A stretch of DNA of 64,000 nt from Pseudofrancisella aestuarii (GCF_003574475.2 NZ_QLIS02000001.1:737156-801155); one strand, 5' to 3'; positions 18,601 to 26,917 are shown, numbered from the stretch's first letter. Made by a program: numbers and translations. The notes: generated by a model from the letters alone, not told the origin.

Positions 18601-19486
18601 CAATAGCTGCTTTAAATCCAGCAGCAGCATCTGCTTCTATAGTATGATCAACTATCAATGCAGGTATCTTTAAATAGACTGGGAACAAACTCATATTTCC
18701 AGAATTCGTAGCTAGAGTACTCCACAAAAGGATAGTCCCTTTTCCTTTAAAAGATCTTGCATAGTGTAAATTAAAATTAGTATAAGCTTCAGCCTTAAAC
18801 TTAAGTTTATCGTTAATTTTGGCAGCATCATCACCAAATATTTTATCGAGAGTAGAACTTACCTTAGCACCCACTTTTGCAGATGCGCTCCAGTAATCTG
18901 TCTTAAAAGCTAGTGAACCACCACCAATAAAGCTAGACATTTCATCCTTAGAAAAAAATTTGAAAACATCAGCAACCTTTACGGTATTCCACAAACGAAT
19001 CCTTTTTGATAGCATATCATCAGCACTTTTACTTGCAAATAATCGCTTTTCTTCAGCATAGGTTCCCGTATATTTATAATCTTTATATATAGTTTCAATT
19101 AATTTTTTGCGAGCATTTTCAATACCGCTAGTATATGCTTCCTTTGTTGATAATTTTGACTCAAGAATAATCTCATCTTCAATATACATATTCCTGGCAC
19201 TTTCATTAAAAAGCTTTTCTTTAACCATCCCTTTAATTTTCTGGGTGTTTGAAAGCTTACCTAAATCTATAATTAGATTACTATCCATATCATAGACTTT
19301 TTCAAATTCTACACTTGCCTCTTTAATTCTCTCAAGATCCTTGGTAAAAGCTTTACTATAAGACTCACTATACGTTGCACCATCAATACGCTCCCAAAAC
19401 TTATTTGGTAGTTTGGTATCTAACATCTTATTTATTTTAGATATGAGCTTATCATTTTCTTTAACTAAGTTTTCGCCATCTTTCAT
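15668..19486 (-). CDS. pdpD: PdpD, large T6SS-dependent island protein
   Basis: This 1272-residue protein is assigned by position (directly upstream of iglA, near anmK) and by size, since Francisella PdpD is about 1200 residues. It has no signal peptide or obvious membrane helix. The region of about residues 185-330 alternates Ala/Gly/Ser-rich strands (FIGGGSLAFKTDYWSASAKV and later AAGFKAAIGG), and a similar style returns near the C terminus. Those ends could form beta structure around a Lys/Glu-rich helical middle. PdpD is reported to be secreted by the T6SS in F. novicida and to affect virulence, with unknown activity. GAGGTG lies before the ATG. PdpD is variable among Francisella lineages. 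Confidence 0.85.
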   Translation of the reverse strand: MKDGENLVKENDKLISKINKMLDTKLPNKFWERIDGATYSESYSKAFTKDLERIKEASVEFEKVYDMDSNLIIDLGKLSNTQKIKGMVKEKLFNESARNMYIEDEIILESKLSTKEAYTSGIENARKKLIETIYKDYKYTGTYAEEKRLFASKSADDMLSKRIRLWNTVKVADVFKFFSKDEMSSFIGGGSLAFKTDYWSASAKVGAKVSSTLDKIFGDDAAKINDKLKFKAEAYTNFNLHYARSFKGKGTILLWSTLATNSGNMSLFPVYLKIPALIVDHTIEADAAAGFKAAIGGSKVCDISSEDGGFAKSYLDARLISAMYSKHVKTLVASPVYKKSNYDALITDNEDKKKLGKKMFQDQSNYYIGDEYKYLIFTDSENSNVLAREYSYPDIEATFFNKQLQLSYRERTRLKVVIDSLKGKGVATFKKESEYREADIFKYPFYKESKTDKVYGLKILETSAKISTKPKEISEDLSNIDNYQKVLEWYKEKVEESNKFPVMHIPEVVNLIGDVDVKLAVTLGLYRMGGASSTKTISISLPFSTKFNPQVTGKRNFSSATDSLGKVFQNQYKTSGKLKSITENNVINSGEKTSLLKSYRNDMADYVDVFVKNEKIHDKSDEIDFITALTGSSESLKNKGLNYGVNIADPSFQLDDQQMSSETIIPMDESININSDEADFVYKQFSFVNYIKNGEIQEFKGDKEKVSKFLYTDLNIGSNEKKDKDDVDQLMEKDCYFVATERNSAGYISFNGAWNLSGSNPIFDQNLSSLTIGSSIPISKIKSLFLKADNLYDKYNIDFFSIFNKLDLEKTSSYAIYDFSVAVTLNALKGNEDLYRVTKEDRAEYAEYKKRNLKCMREWINFVLNDYSNIFNNLKFDSDRNFAKKTFYDIFNRDYKSFRSWIEDRLRKLDDLLVTEFKTYLSTLSKCSKELARNKDSLATVEDNDVILKAVRECILLNNSINKKVVTLLEKIKLLGINNKLNDVTISESHLKLINVIRIATETHAKLFLEEVASVSEETNYSSENTFELYCMLSECVLAAKEFGDYASNVALPIDQFLNLLSKHIGEDTENKKSSDTIIEILFNYENLGVDSIFLETIWDCSELLKIHSDLEKVINCVTNKSKTININEAEITNILAKIPASIKEAVKSKKDIVGNAYIGFRVLKPSANKNSDSVTFPIGLTFNPIKGDLNIKHGLPLPLVPNEINIPGCFPLTGVPSVSKVIDKLASAEASLKLELAQTNEKGTICLELLLNVPKNNKVDLNHRLRPIINI

Positions 19487-19635
19487 AAAAACACCTCTTC
19501 TTTTTTTAGATTATCAGTGTTGTATAAAAGACCACATATCTGATCTCATATACTCCTCACTTCATAATTTTTCTTCTCTCTCCTTTACTATCCCATATAT
19601 TTTTTGCAATTCAACACATTCCATAGCTCTTTTTT

Positions 19636-19653
19636 AATTTTTTTTAAAAAAAT
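19636..19653. repeat. T-tract/A-tract element, copy 2 (before pdpD)
   Basis: This is an exact copy of the 18-base element at 15645-15662, lying about 150 bases upstream of the pdpD start. The recurrence of 18 identical bases is notable even in AT-rich DNA, though homopolymer tracts lower its significance. Confidence 0.6.
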
Positions 19654-19703
19654 CAACTTTTTCGCACCACAAAAAATGAAAAACAGGTATTCAAAAATAA
19701 GAG

Positions 19704-19749
19704 CATGTACGCCATGTAAACATTTTCCTGTATTTCTAATTCTTAATAT
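19704..19749 (+). promoter_or_regulatory. Candidate promoter region of the 655-codon gene
   Basis: TAATAT at 19744-19749 is a good -10 box, 38 bases before the start codon. There is no good -35 box at the right distance. CTGTA (19728-19732) lies between them; CTGTA is the core I remember for the PigR response element of Francisella island promoters. A tandem CATGTA pair (19704-19709 and 19713-19718) lies upstream. The absence of a -35 box would fit an activator-dependent promoter. Confidence 0.35.
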
Positions 19750-19787
19750 ACTAACTGTGAGATAAAAGATATTAGGAGAAAACATAA

Positions 19788-21755
19788 GTGGAAAAATCAT
19801 ATGATTATATTAGATTCACATCACTTGATAATATAAAAGATGCAATAAACCAAGGAGTAGACTCTTTTGTTGGCTTATATAAAATACAAGACAATAAAAA
19901 TGCTGTTAGCTCAACTCTAGGAAACATTGCGATAAATACTAAATCTTTATTTAACCGTGACACCAAATTCGTTCACACAAATGAGCTTAAACATTCCGAG
20001 TTTGAAAAAGCTAATAGAATAAAAGCTCAGCTTAAATTATGTATGACTCCCGATGAAATAAATAAAGAACCTAAAGTAGGTACACCACTAATAAAATTCC
20101 TAAATGAGCTTGGAAATAAGTTCTTAGAAGTTAGAAATAGAAAAGGGCATAATAGTGGTAGTGGGTATATAAGCTCTCCCTACGGTTTTATAGTGCTATC
20201 TATTTTTCATAATGCCTGTATAGTTGTCAAGCAAAAGAGGGATCAAATAGAAGCAATTGAAAGACTTGAAGATGCTCCTTATGGATTACATACCCAATTA
20301 CAAATAAAATCATCTCTATTTTATGATCCTACTGAGTTAATTAAATATTACTTAACTCCAGATACAAGGCATAAATCTGTTATAGATATTTTATATTATA
20401 TTGTAGGTACCGCCTTAAGAAGTCTAATAAACGATGAGTATAGAAAAAACCTTTTGCTAAAAAAAGATACCCTTAATAGCCATGTGACAGCTGAAGACCT
20501 TGAGGTTCCAGATAAAGTTGCTGCTATTTTATGTGGTAATGGACGTTTTAATGATGAAGCTGACATTTTCTTTAGCAGTGAGGAAAAAGAAAAATATACA
20601 AAACTATTTGATACTATAAAAAATAATCATTTTAAATTTAAGTCACTCAAAAAAGATCCTAAAGACATACAAGTGGAAGATAATACATCTGATAAAATTA
20701 AAGAAGTTTTCAATTATACAAAAATATTCTTATCTAATACACAAGCATTGTCTGAGGGCTTAGAAGCATACAACCTAAAGTATGAATTAAATACTGGTAA
20801 CCTAAGTGCAGGACGAGCTACAGCAAATATGATGGGAGAGCAAGCATACATGTTTGGTACTGGTACTGGAAGGACAGCTTTAAGTAATGAATTAACTAAC
20901 TTAATGGGAGGAACTACTCCTACAGGCACGCTAGCCGCATTACAAATAGCTTTCCCACCATCTATCATAGCCGTACTAGCAGGTAACATCATTAACAAAT
21001 TAATAGCAGTATCTTTTCAAACAAAAGGCTATGGCGTCATACATCGTCATGGCATTACTGGCCAAACAAGGTCATTTTTGCTTAAAACATACTTATCCTA
21101 CGTCACAATTTTCATAAAAAACCAATATAGTTTTTTATTTAAGCAATTAGAAAATCTAAATGATCTAGATAATATAGTCTTGTTCTCACAAAATGAAGAC
21201 GTTAAAACAGCAAATAGCAACTATATGAAAATAAAAGAAAGATTTGAAATACAAGAAAGGTTTTTCAGACAATTGAACACTAAAGATGATAGTAGCATAA
21301 GAGATGAGGATACTGTTGTCAGGGCTAATTCTTTTAATGGTCAAAGAGATATTAATCAAATGGTTACTGACCCCAAAGGCCAAGCAAAAGATCGAATGAA
21401 TGAAACAAAAATTCAAATGAATGAAGCAAAAAGTAATTTAGTGGACAAAGCTATTCTCTCCTGCCTAAATATTATTATACGTGCCGAATCAGAAATTATG
21501 AAAGGCTATACAGACTCAATAAAAGTACTTCCTAATAAAAAAGAAAAAGGTAGTCTTGCTTTTTATCTTTCTATGTTTGCATCACAGAGTGGTCACTATG
21601 AAGGAAATGAAAATTATAATAACGTTAAAATTGGTGATGGAAATGAAGAAATAAATATTAACAGTAAGGTCGATGGTTTCCAAAAGTTTGGAAAAAATCA
21701 GCAACAAATTGACAGCTGGAGTAGAAATAAATTAAAAACAATTGTTAAAAATTAA
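19788..21755 (+). CDS. Unrecognised 655-residue protein, island-associated
   Basis: I do not recognise this gene. It starts at GTG with AGGAG nine bases upstream, is divergent from pdpD, and its 3' end overlaps the convergent anmK by 11 bases. The protein has no signal peptide. The N-terminal part to about residue 260 is mixed. Residues of about 340-372 are rich in Gly, Ala and Thr (TGNLSAGRATANMMGEQ, then GGTTPTGT). The only clearly hydrophobic stretch is about residues 380-405, where PPSIIAVLAGNIINKLIAV could insert in a membrane, followed by HRHGITGQTRS. The C terminus is polar and helical. In F. novicida pdpD and anmK are neighbours, so this is an extra gene. A T6SS effector or accessory protein is possible, but this is inferred from location only. 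Confidence 0.85.
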   Translation: MEKSYDYIRFTSLDNIKDAINQGVDSFVGLYKIQDNKNAVSSTLGNIAINTKSLFNRDTKFVHTNELKHSEFEKANRIKAQLKLCMTPDEINKEPKVGTPLIKFLNELGNKFLEVRNRKGHNSGSGYISSPYGFIVLSIFHNACIVVKQKRDQIEAIERLEDAPYGLHTQLQIKSSLFYDPTELIKYYLTPDTRHKSVIDILYYIVGTALRSLINDEYRKNLLLKKDTLNSHVTAEDLEVPDKVAAILCGNGRFNDEADIFFSSEEKEKYTKLFDTIKNNHFKFKSLKKDPKDIQVEDNTSDKIKEVFNYTKIFLSNTQALSEGLEAYNLKYELNTGNLSAGRATANMMGEQAYMFGTGTGRTALSNELTNLMGGTTPTGTLAALQIAFPPSIIAVLAGNIINKLIAVSFQTKGYGVIHRHGITGQTRSFLLKTYLSYVTIFIKNQYSFLFKQLENLNDLDNIVLFSQNEDVKTANSNYMKIKERFEIQERFFRQLNTKDDSSIRDEDTVVRANSFNGQRDINQMVTDPKGQAKDRMNETKIQMNEAKSNLVDKAILSCLNIIIRAESEIMKGYTDSIKVLPNKKEKGSLAFYLSMFASQSGHYEGNENYNNVKIGDGNEEININSKVDGFQKFGKNQQQIDSWSRNKLKTIVKN

Positions 21756-22887
21756 TCTGTCCAAGTATTACCTTTTCTTTAGCACCTGTTGCTGATGGAA
21801 TATTATTATAAATTTTATGAAGCGTTTCATTACCTAACACAGCAAAAGCTACAGCTTCTTTAGCATCACTATTCTCACCAATATCTTCAAATATTTTGAC
21901 CTTTGCTAATAATTTATTTCTCATATAGTTTATAAGAAACTTATTATAAGCCCCTCCTCCAGTAAATATTATTTCATCAAGTTTATATTTACTTTCAACA
22001 AAGTTTTTATATGCTTCTAAAATTGTTTCTGCTGTAAAAATAGTTAAAGTATGTACGATATCATACCTATCATTATTCTTATATTTTTCTAAAATAGAGT
22101 CCGTGTAATCTATCCCAAAAAGCTCTCTACCTGTAGACTTTGGGGGTAATCTTTTAAAATATGGATTTCCTAAAAGCTCTTCTAACATTGCTGAGATAAT
22201 CTTACCTTTTGCTGCTATATTTCCATCTTCATCAAATGGTTTTCCGAATAAAACTTCTACAGCTCTATTTATCATCATATTACCAGGACCGGTATCAAAC
22301 GCTATAATATCATTGACACTGCCACCTTTGGGAATAACTGTAGTATTAGCAATTCCACCTATATTATGTAAAGCTCTAGTTTTATTTTCATCTCTATATA
22401 GTAAATAATCTACATAAGGTACTAATGGTGCACCATCACCACCAGCAGCAATATCTCCACATCTAAAGTTAGAAACTACTGTAGTTTTACACTCATAGGC
22501 AATAGTAGCAGCATCTCCTAACTGTAATGATGATTTTACAAAATTACCCTCATCTTTATTTTGATGATAAATCGTCTGCCCATGATTTGCTATAAAGTTA
22601 ACATCCTCAAGTGAAATACTCGCCTCTTTACACATTAGCTTTACAGCTCTAGCATATTCTTTACCAAGCTTAAAATTTAAACTACACAACAACTTTGAAT
22701 TACTTTTTGAAATATCTAAAGCATCTTTTATATCTTCTAATACATTTTCAGAATACTTATAAGTTTTAAAATCTATCAACTTTATATCAGTATCTGTTGA
22801 AAATCCTCTTATTTTACACAAAGCAACGTCTATACCATCTAAAGAAGTTCCAGACATTAATCCTATACAATATTTATAATCATTCAT
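21745..22887 (-). CDS. anmK: Anhydro-N-acetylmuramic acid kinase
   Basis: This 380-residue cytosolic enzyme phosphorylates and opens 1,6-anhydro-N-acetylmuramic acid, feeding recycled peptidoglycan sugar back to metabolism. The family signature is clear: GLMSGTSLDGIDVALC at residues 9-24, then NHGQTIYH, NIGGIANTT and AFDTGPGNMMIN, and FTGGGAYNKFL near the end. In Francisella anmK marks the edge of the pathogenicity island beyond pdpD. Here its 3' end overlaps the unrecognised gene by 11 bases. Length is normal and no key motif is missing. Confidence 0.95.
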   Translation of the reverse strand: MNDYKYCIGLMSGTSLDGIDVALCKIRGFSTDTDIKLIDFKTYKYSENVLEDIKDALDISKSNSKLLCSLNFKLGKEYARAVKLMCKEASISLEDVNFIANHGQTIYHQNKDEGNFVKSSLQLGDAATIAYECKTTVVSNFRCGDIAAGGDGAPLVPYVDYLLYRDENKTRALHNIGGIANTTVIPKGGSVNDIIAFDTGPGNMMINRAVEVLFGKPFDEDGNIAAKGKIISAMLEELLGNPYFKRLPPKSTGRELFGIDYTDSILEKYKNNDRYDIVHTLTIFTAETILEAYKNFVESKYKLDEIIFTGGGAYNKFLINYMRNKLLAKVKIFEDIGENSDAKEAVAFAVLGNETLHKIYNNIPSATGAKEKVILGQINF

Positions 22888-22957
22888 AAAAAAAGATTTT
22901 TAAAAAGGTTAAGCTAAGTATATCTTAATAAAGATAAAAGAATGAAGATGTAGACGC

Positions 22958-23896
22958 CTATTTTATACTAATATATACATCCGTAACTTTAGGATCTTTC
23001 ATATTTTCATAAACCTCATAACTAGGATTTTCTTTATTATATTTATAAATAGCTGCTTTACCATGGCATCTAACCATTCCGTATTTCCAAGCATTTCCTA
23101 AAAACTTCCAGTTTCCTATATGTCTAATTTTCAAAGCTTTTATAACCGGACTTTCACCCTTATAAATATCTTCTACTACTTGCATGCTTTCACAACCATT
23201 AAAACTAACTGCAGTTGTAAAATTAAATTCCATAGTTTTCATATTTGTTGAGTGATATATACTGAAAAATTTTGCGCTCTCTAGATTCTTCTCTCCAACA
23301 AATTCTTTAAGTTTTTCAAAATTCCTAGTCATTTCACCAGGTAAATATTTAAGTAAACAATTTTCTGTTTTTATACCAATAAAACTTTGCCCACCAAACT
23401 CAGCCGTTCCTGAATTCTCTATTTTAGAGTTCACTTTACCAACTTCAATTAAGGCTTTTAGCATTTTCAATCCTCTATCTAAATCACTTATTATCATATT
23501 AATAAAGATTTTCTTAAAGAATATTAAGAAAATTGGCAACTTCGTTTTCATATGCCAAAAAACCCTCGTTGCATTAGGTTCTGAATGGAATGTAATCAAA
23601 GATTTCGCTTTAGATTTGAAAGGTTTAAAAAATCTAAGTTCATAAAAAAAACCATGATCTACTTTTTTCGTCAACTCGATTTCACCTTCGCCAGTATATT
23701 TACTAGACCAACTCATGATACTACCAATTTCCTTACCATCTTTACTAATATGGTTTTCAGTATTTTCATCAAGTATTTTCCAAGGTGAAAACTCTTTCCA
23801 TTTATTAAAGTCACCTATAATCTTCCTAACATCTTCTAGCTCAGCATTTATATCTATTGATGTATTTACATTAACTGTAAACTTTAAAAAATTCAT
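22958..23896 (-). CDS. SRPBCC (START-like) plus GyrI-like/AraC effector-binding domain protein
   Basis: This 312-residue protein appears to have two ligand-binding units. Residues 1-150 look like an SRPBCC/polyketide-cyclase fold (VNVNTSIDINAELEDVRKII, FNKWKEFSPW, GSIMSWSS). Residues of about 160-312 resemble the GyrI-like effector-binding domain of AraC/BmrR regulators (GGQSFIGIKT, then YKGESPVIKALKIRHIGNW near the end). No DNA-binding helix-turn-helix is visible, so it is probably a small-molecule binding protein rather than a repressor. The ligand cannot be guessed. It is on the same strand as anmK, 70 bases upstream of it. Confidence 0.75.
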   Translation of the reverse strand: MNFLKFTVNVNTSIDINAELEDVRKIIGDFNKWKEFSPWKILDENTENHISKDGKEIGSIMSWSSKYTGEGEIELTKKVDHGFFYELRFFKPFKSKAKSLITFHSEPNATRVFWHMKTKLPIFLIFFKKIFINMIISDLDRGLKMLKALIEVGKVNSKIENSGTAEFGGQSFIGIKTENCLLKYLPGEMTRNFEKLKEFVGEKNLESAKFFSIYHSTNMKTMEFNFTTAVSFNGCESMQVVEDIYKGESPVIKALKIRHIGNWKFLGNAWKYGMVRCHGKAAIYKYNKENPSYEVYENMKDPKVTDVYISIK

Positions 23897-23941
23897 ACTA
23901 CATCCTTTTATAGCTTTATAAAAATTAATAAAAATCTATCA

Positions 23942-24589
23942 TTAAAGTTCTATTTTCTTATTTAAAAAATAACCTCTTATTAAGAGGATCACACAAATAA
24001 CACAAAACAATGTATAAAAATGCAAAAATATAGCTTCCGATGGTATTATTTTTGCTTCATATAAGTTTATTGTAACTAATAATAAACTCCCAATTGCTAA
24101 AAATATAAATGATACTCTATAAAGTAAGGCTGCTAAAACTAATCCATACATGCATACAATATCATTAATCACAAATAAGCTAGACAAAGTAGCATTAGTT
24201 TCAAAATTAGCTTTAGTAAAATTAAAATCTACTAAACCAAGAATACTATAAGCAATAACAATAATTAATAATATAAAAATAGCATCTCTAAAATAGACAT
24301 ATTTTCTATTCTTAGAATTATTAATACTATTAACAGTTTTTTGAAATATTGCATATCCTAAAATAGCTATACATAGATATAGTATATTTATAGTTATTGC
24401 ATAAGTATTATATCCCTCAGGGACAGCTGAAGAGCCTATATTTACAACCTCTCTTATAAGGGGTGCCATATAAGCAATTATTAAACATCCCCACGCTATT
24501 TTCTTTCTATTTGTTAAAAGTAAAATAAAAAATAATGTAAATAAATTTTCAATTATAAAAGGTAAATATATAAAAGATGTCCGTATCAC
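23942..24589 (-). CDS. Small polytopic membrane protein, unknown function
   Basis: This 215-residue protein has about six or seven hydrophobic segments with short loops. The best start appears to be a GTG at 24589, which gives MIRTSFIYLPF; the next Met (residue 41) would remove the first membrane span. Its size and layout are similar to those of the two proteins encoded just upstream (24619-25254 and 25317-25970), of which it may be a distant third copy, although I see no clear shared motif. No catalytic or transport signature is recognisable. Confidence 0.6.
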   Translation of the reverse strand: MIRTSFIYLPFIIENLFTLFFILLLTNRKKIAWGCLIIAYMAPLIREVVNIGSSAVPEGYNTYAITINILYLCIAILGYAIFQKTVNSINNSKNRKYVYFRDAIFILLIIVIAYSILGLVDFNFTKANFETNATLSSLFVINDIVCMYGLVLAALLYRVSFIFLAIGSLLLVTINLYEAKIIPSEAIFLHFYTLFCVICVILLIRGYFLNKKIEL

Positions 24590-24618
24590 TTTAATGCCCC
24601 AGAAACTTCTAATCGTTA

Positions 24619-25254
24619 CTACTCATCATTAGTCATCTTTATATCTAAATGCTTAATATATGCTCGTGTCATAATAAACATAATAGCTATTGTGAAACAC
24701 ATACTTATAGCAGTAACTCCCATATAAACACCATTAAAAATATTATGATTCACTAATGCACTATAATAAAAATCTGAGAAACATCCAAATGCAAATAATA
24801 AAAAGCCTTCTAGTCTCTTAAACATAAAAAGTACTAAACTTGCCATATCTATTAAAACAAATATAACACCTATCCTCATATTACTCCACATAAAGCTTAA
24901 AGCCATTGGGTGCATAAAATAGTTATATAATAGAAATATAAAGGAAGAAGCAATAAGTACTCCTACTAGAAAAAGCCAACTACTTTGTTTAGGTTTGTAA
25001 TCAACTTTAACATAAAGAATAAAAGCTATTATATTTAAAACAAGGTAGAAACCTATATCGCTTACCACTCCAAAAACATTTACCATGCCGATTTGATTAT
25101 ATTGAAAAGCTGATGCCACAATAATATATCTTATATTCCCTAGCAAATAAAAAAACCAAGCAGATGCTCGGAAATTGCTTATTTTTAAAGCAAACAGGAC
25201 TAAAAAAAATCCTGAAATTAGATTTGATATTAGAAATAGTTTATATGTAAGCAT
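24619..25254 (-). CDS. Small polytopic membrane protein, paralogue of the next gene upstream
   Basis: This 211-residue protein has about seven hydrophobic segments. It aligns along its whole length with the product of 25317-25970. Shared blocks include SAWxFYLLxNxRY, a DxGxYxVLNIxxFxxYxK stretch, SSWxFLV, MWxNxxI, and FKRxEGFLLFAxxCFSDFYY. The two genes are therefore tandem duplicates that have diverged. The FKR-EGFLLF-FSDFYY block in one loop is the most conserved part and the likely functional site. I do not know the family. No signal for secretion beyond the membrane spans is seen. Confidence 0.68.
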   Translation of the reverse strand: MLTYKLFLISNLISGFFLVLFALKISNFRASAWFFYLLGNIRYIIVASAFQYNQIGMVNVFGVVSDIGFYLVLNIIAFILYVKVDYKPKQSSWLFLVGVLIASSFIFLLYNYFMHPMALSFMWSNMRIGVIFVLIDMASLVLFMFKRLEGFLLFAFGCFSDFYYSALVNHNIFNGVYMGVTAISMCFTIAIMFIMTRAYIKHLDIKMTNDE

Positions 25255-25316
25255 ATGAATAAATTATTAAAAATTATTAAAGAAATATTAATTTATCTAA
25301 AAAATAAAGTATACCT

Positions 25317-25970
25317 TTATAGTATATTTTGTTTAAAATTCATTAAATATCTAGCATAAGTCTTTAACATAATTAAAATAAATATTATTGATAAAGTACT
25401 ATCTATAATACTAATTGATATCTGGACCTTACCAATTGAATCAACTAAGCTATCAAGCTGATAGAAAATAAAAATAAATTTATAATAAAAATCTGAAAAA
25501 CAGCTAATTGCAAAAAGTAAAAACCCTTCAACTCTTTTAAAAAGAAGTAATATTAAGCCTGTAATATCAATAAATGAAAATAATAAAGCTATTTTCGCAT
25601 TATCCCACATATAGTACAAAGCATTAGAGTTAACTAAATATAAATATGTTAATAATAGAATCGATGATGATATAAAAATTATAACTAGAAAAATCCAGCT
25701 ACTTTTTTTAGGTATAAGTTTAAGTTTTAAATAAATCATAAACCCTACAATATTTAAGACTGTATAAAGCCCAACATCACCAACTGCGGAGGTGAAACAA
25801 TCAGAGTTGCCAAAATAATAGTACAGAAGGCTTGTAGCAACAACATATCTAACATTCGCCAATAAATAAAAAGTCCAAGCAGAAGTCTTAAAATCTCTTA
25901 TTTTTAGAACGAATAAAAGAATAAAAAGTTGAGAGATTATATTTGATACAGAATATAATTCAAAATTCAT
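25317..25970 (-). CDS. Small polytopic membrane protein, paralogue of the next gene downstream
   Basis: This is a 217-residue membrane protein using the ATG at 25970. A TTG two codons earlier is possible but less likely, and GAAGAGA lies about ten bases ahead of the ATG. It is a diverged tandem copy of the 24619-25254 protein, with the same FKRVEGFLLFAISCFSDFYY block near the fifth membrane span. The charged residues within that block suggest a conserved binding or assembly surface. Function is unknown. It is followed by a 62-base gap before its paralogue. Confidence 0.68.
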   Translation of the reverse strand: MNFELYSVSNIISQLFILLFVLKIRDFKTSAWTFYLLANVRYVVATSLLYYYFGNSDCFTSAVGDVGLYTVLNIVGFMIYLKLKLIPKKSSWIFLVIIFISSSILLLTYLYLVNSNALYYMWDNAKIALLFSFIDITGLILLLFKRVEGFLLFAISCFSDFYYKFIFIFYQLDSLVDSIGKVQISISIIDSTLSIIFILIMLKTYARYLMNFKQNIL

Positions 25971-26002
25971 AGACAACTATCTCTTCAAGATGATCTTTTA
26001 TA

Positions 26003-26917
26003 TTACTTATAACAAAAACACTTAAACTTATCTAGAATATTCTTAACAATCTGGGATTCTGCTAAATATAAAGCAAAGATTATTAATACCATCGCTACTA
26101 ACTGTAATTTAGTTAAGAATTCTCCTAAGAATATCATTGAGAATATTAATGCAAAAACTGGTTCAGATAACTCCATCAATTGCGCTTTATTTGATGATAT
26201 ATACTCTAATGCCTTAGTTGTAAAATAAAATCCTAAGATAGTTGGGAAAATTGCTAATATTAAGATATCTGCCAAACCACCACTACTTGGTATCACAGGA
26301 TCTGAATAAAGTAAAAATGGTATCATCAGAAATAAACAACCAAACAATAATAGTAAGCACAAGAATGGAACAGTTGCTTTCATTTTAAAAAGTCTGGATA
26401 AAACTAAATATCCTCCATATCCAACTCCACTCATAAAAGCTATCATACAGCCTTGAACACTAACCTCTCCACCAATATCAGTTAGAAGAAATATCCCAAT
26501 AAGCGCTAGAATAAGAGCCCCTATGCTAGTAATGCCTAACTTATCTTTTAACAAAATTGCACTAAGAATTGCTGAAGTTATTACCGACCCTACCATCAAT
26601 AAAAGAACCACTTCCGAAACTTTCATATATTGATATGCACAAGTCTCAAAGAAATATAATACAAACAAACCTAAAAAAGCACATATTGCTATAGGTACTG
26701 GATTTCTAAGTAACTCTCTAAACTCTCTTCTCATTTTAGCATTTGACATACATATGAAATATAAAATAAAAAAAGCAACTACACATTTATAAAATGAAGC
26801 CTGATAATAATCAAAATCCATTTGAAACAAATTTTTTACAAAAACACCTACAGAACCATTAACTATTGAAGCTGAAATTGCAAAAAAGCTACCGATTATC
26901 GCCTTTCTGCCTCGCAA
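26003..26917 (-). CDS. EamA-family (drug/metabolite transporter superfamily) permease
   Basis: This 304-residue protein has ten hydrophobic segments arranged as two EamA repeats of five. Typical elements are the first-helix SASIVNGSVGVFVKN, and late in each repeat acidic or polar turns followed by long hydrophobic helices (IGALILALIGIFLLTDIGGE; ELSEPVFALIFSMIFLGEFLT). The second of these is the classic end-of-repeat motif of the family. Such proteins export amino acids, nucleotides or other metabolites; the substrate cannot be read from sequence. It starts 14 bases after the lolD stop, so it may be cotranscribed with lolD and lolF. Confidence 0.85.
   Translation of the reverse strand: MRGRKAIIGSFFAISASIVNGSVGVFVKNLFQMDFDYYQASFYKCVVAFFILYFICMSNAKMRREFRELLRNPVPIAICAFLGLFVLYFFETCAYQYMKVSEVVLLLMVGSVITSAILSAILLKDKLGITSIGALILALIGIFLLTDIGGEVSVQGCMIAFMSGVGYGGYLVLSRLFKMKATVPFLCLLLLFGCLFLMIPFLLYSDPVIPSSGGLADILILAIFPTILGFYFTTKALEYISSNKAQLMELSEPVFALIFSMIFLGEFLTKLQLVAMVLIIFALYLAESQIVKNILDKFKCFCYK

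Larger units (their letters stand above)
19487..19787. promoter_or_regulatory. Divergent control region between pdpD and the 655-codon gene
   Basis: This 301-base gap has no gene and must hold promoters for pdpD (leftward) and for the gene at 19788 (rightward). It contains AGGAG before the rightward GTG start and GAGGTG before pdpD. The exact 18-base T/A-tract copy is at 19636-19653. Two CATGTA words nine bases apart lie at 19704-19718, and a CTGTA word is at 19728-19732. I could not fix a convincing pdpD -35/-10 pair. Confidence 0.6.

Noticed and set aside
20714..20998. A 94-codon frame antisense to the unknown 655-codon gene
   Set aside because: It lies wholly inside a longer frame with a good start signal and shows no independent features.
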